A DNA stretch of 33,358 nt. Source: Magnetovibrio sp. (GTDB lineage: Bacteria > Pseudomonadota > Alphaproteobacteria > Rhodospirillales > Casp-alpha2). The position numbers and the translations under genes are program-made. The stretch covers positions 1-33,358 of the forward strand of contig PARE01000070.1 of the NCBI GenBank assembly GCA_002709525.1, read 5' to 3'. Positions 33,328-33,358 of this stretch are shown one piece after another (position 1 is the first letter of the stretch; each line of letters begins with the position of its first letter). The notes below the pieces were generated by a model. It made no database searches. It saw only the letters and a program-made list of their open reading frames with translations, and was not told where the DNA came from.

Positions 33328-33358
33328 ATGACTCAAAGCGTTATTCTGAAGGGCCAAA
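33328..33358 (+). CDS. Possible start of next gene, cut by window end
   Basis: An ATG at 33328 opens a frame (MTQSVILKGQ...) that stays open to the end of the window. No clear Shine-Dalgarno is visible, and ten residues are too few to identify a family. Guanine deaminase or another amidohydrolase would suit the purine context, but this is only a guess. Confidence 0.3.
   Translation, partial: MTQSVILKGQ

Noticed and set aside
1-33358. Mobile elements, CRISPR, tRNA or prophage signatures
   Set aside because: No transposase, integrase, repeat array, tRNA-like fold or phage gene was found on either strand.

Overview
The window looks like chromosomal DNA of an alphaproteobacterium, probably a Rhodospirillales-like or marine lineage. 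This is inferred from moderate GC, the fused single-chain indolepyruvate ferredoxin oxidoreductase, dense operons with ATGA-type overlaps, and the mix of catabolic enzymes. I see no rRNA, tRNA, CRISPR array, insertion sequence or phage gene, so species and replicon cannot be fixed from the window alone.

Left part (1-13054): loosely grouped central and accessory catabolism. On the minus strand are a C-terminally truncated four-carbon acid-sugar kinase (otnK, cut by the window edge and absent from the ORF track), the hydroxypyruvate/2-oxotetronate isomerase otnI, and a 1170-aa indolepyruvate ferredoxin oxidoreductase. On the plus strand are a UDP-glucuronate-4-epimerase-like SDR protein, an EamA/DMT transporter and a GhrA-like glyoxylate/hydroxypyruvate reductase. 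These are followed by a gamma-glutamyltransferase-family protein (minus), a DadA-like FAD oxidoreductase (plus) and a ThDP enzyme of the acetolactate-synthase superfamily (minus).

Centre (about 13.5-22.9 kb): a tightly packed plus-strand operon for the lower half of purine degradation. Read in order it encodes allantoate amidohydrolase (AllC type), a 103-aa unknown protein with a strong Shine-Dalgarno, ureidoglycine-glyoxylate aminotransferase (PucG type), a 59-aa protein resembling the FdrA C-terminal tail, DUF1116/YlbE (AllG), FdrA (AllF), carbamate kinase, DUF2877/YlbF (AllH) and an HpxW-type oxamate amidohydrolase. Together they predict allantoate -> ureidoglycine -> oxalurate -> oxamate + carbamoyl phosphate. 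Carbamoyl phosphate would yield ATP, and oxamate would go to oxalate + NH3. A good sigma70-like promoter and an inverted repeat lie just upstream.

Right part (22.9-33.3 kb): a minus-strand purine phosphoribosyltransferase (salvage) is convergent with hpxW and divergent from a second plus-strand operon. That operon holds a single-chain xanthine dehydrogenase (XdhA+XdhB fused), its maturation factor XdhC, and a complete BMP/nucleoside-type ABC importer (double ATPase, two permeases, binding protein). It ends in a textbook rho-independent terminator at 33270-33302. A new open reading frame may start at 33328 and run off the window.

The right and centre parts therefore form a purine uptake, oxidation and nitrogen/energy-recovery locus. 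Uricase, HIU hydrolase, OHCU decarboxylase and allantoinase are not in the window and would be expected nearby or elsewhere.
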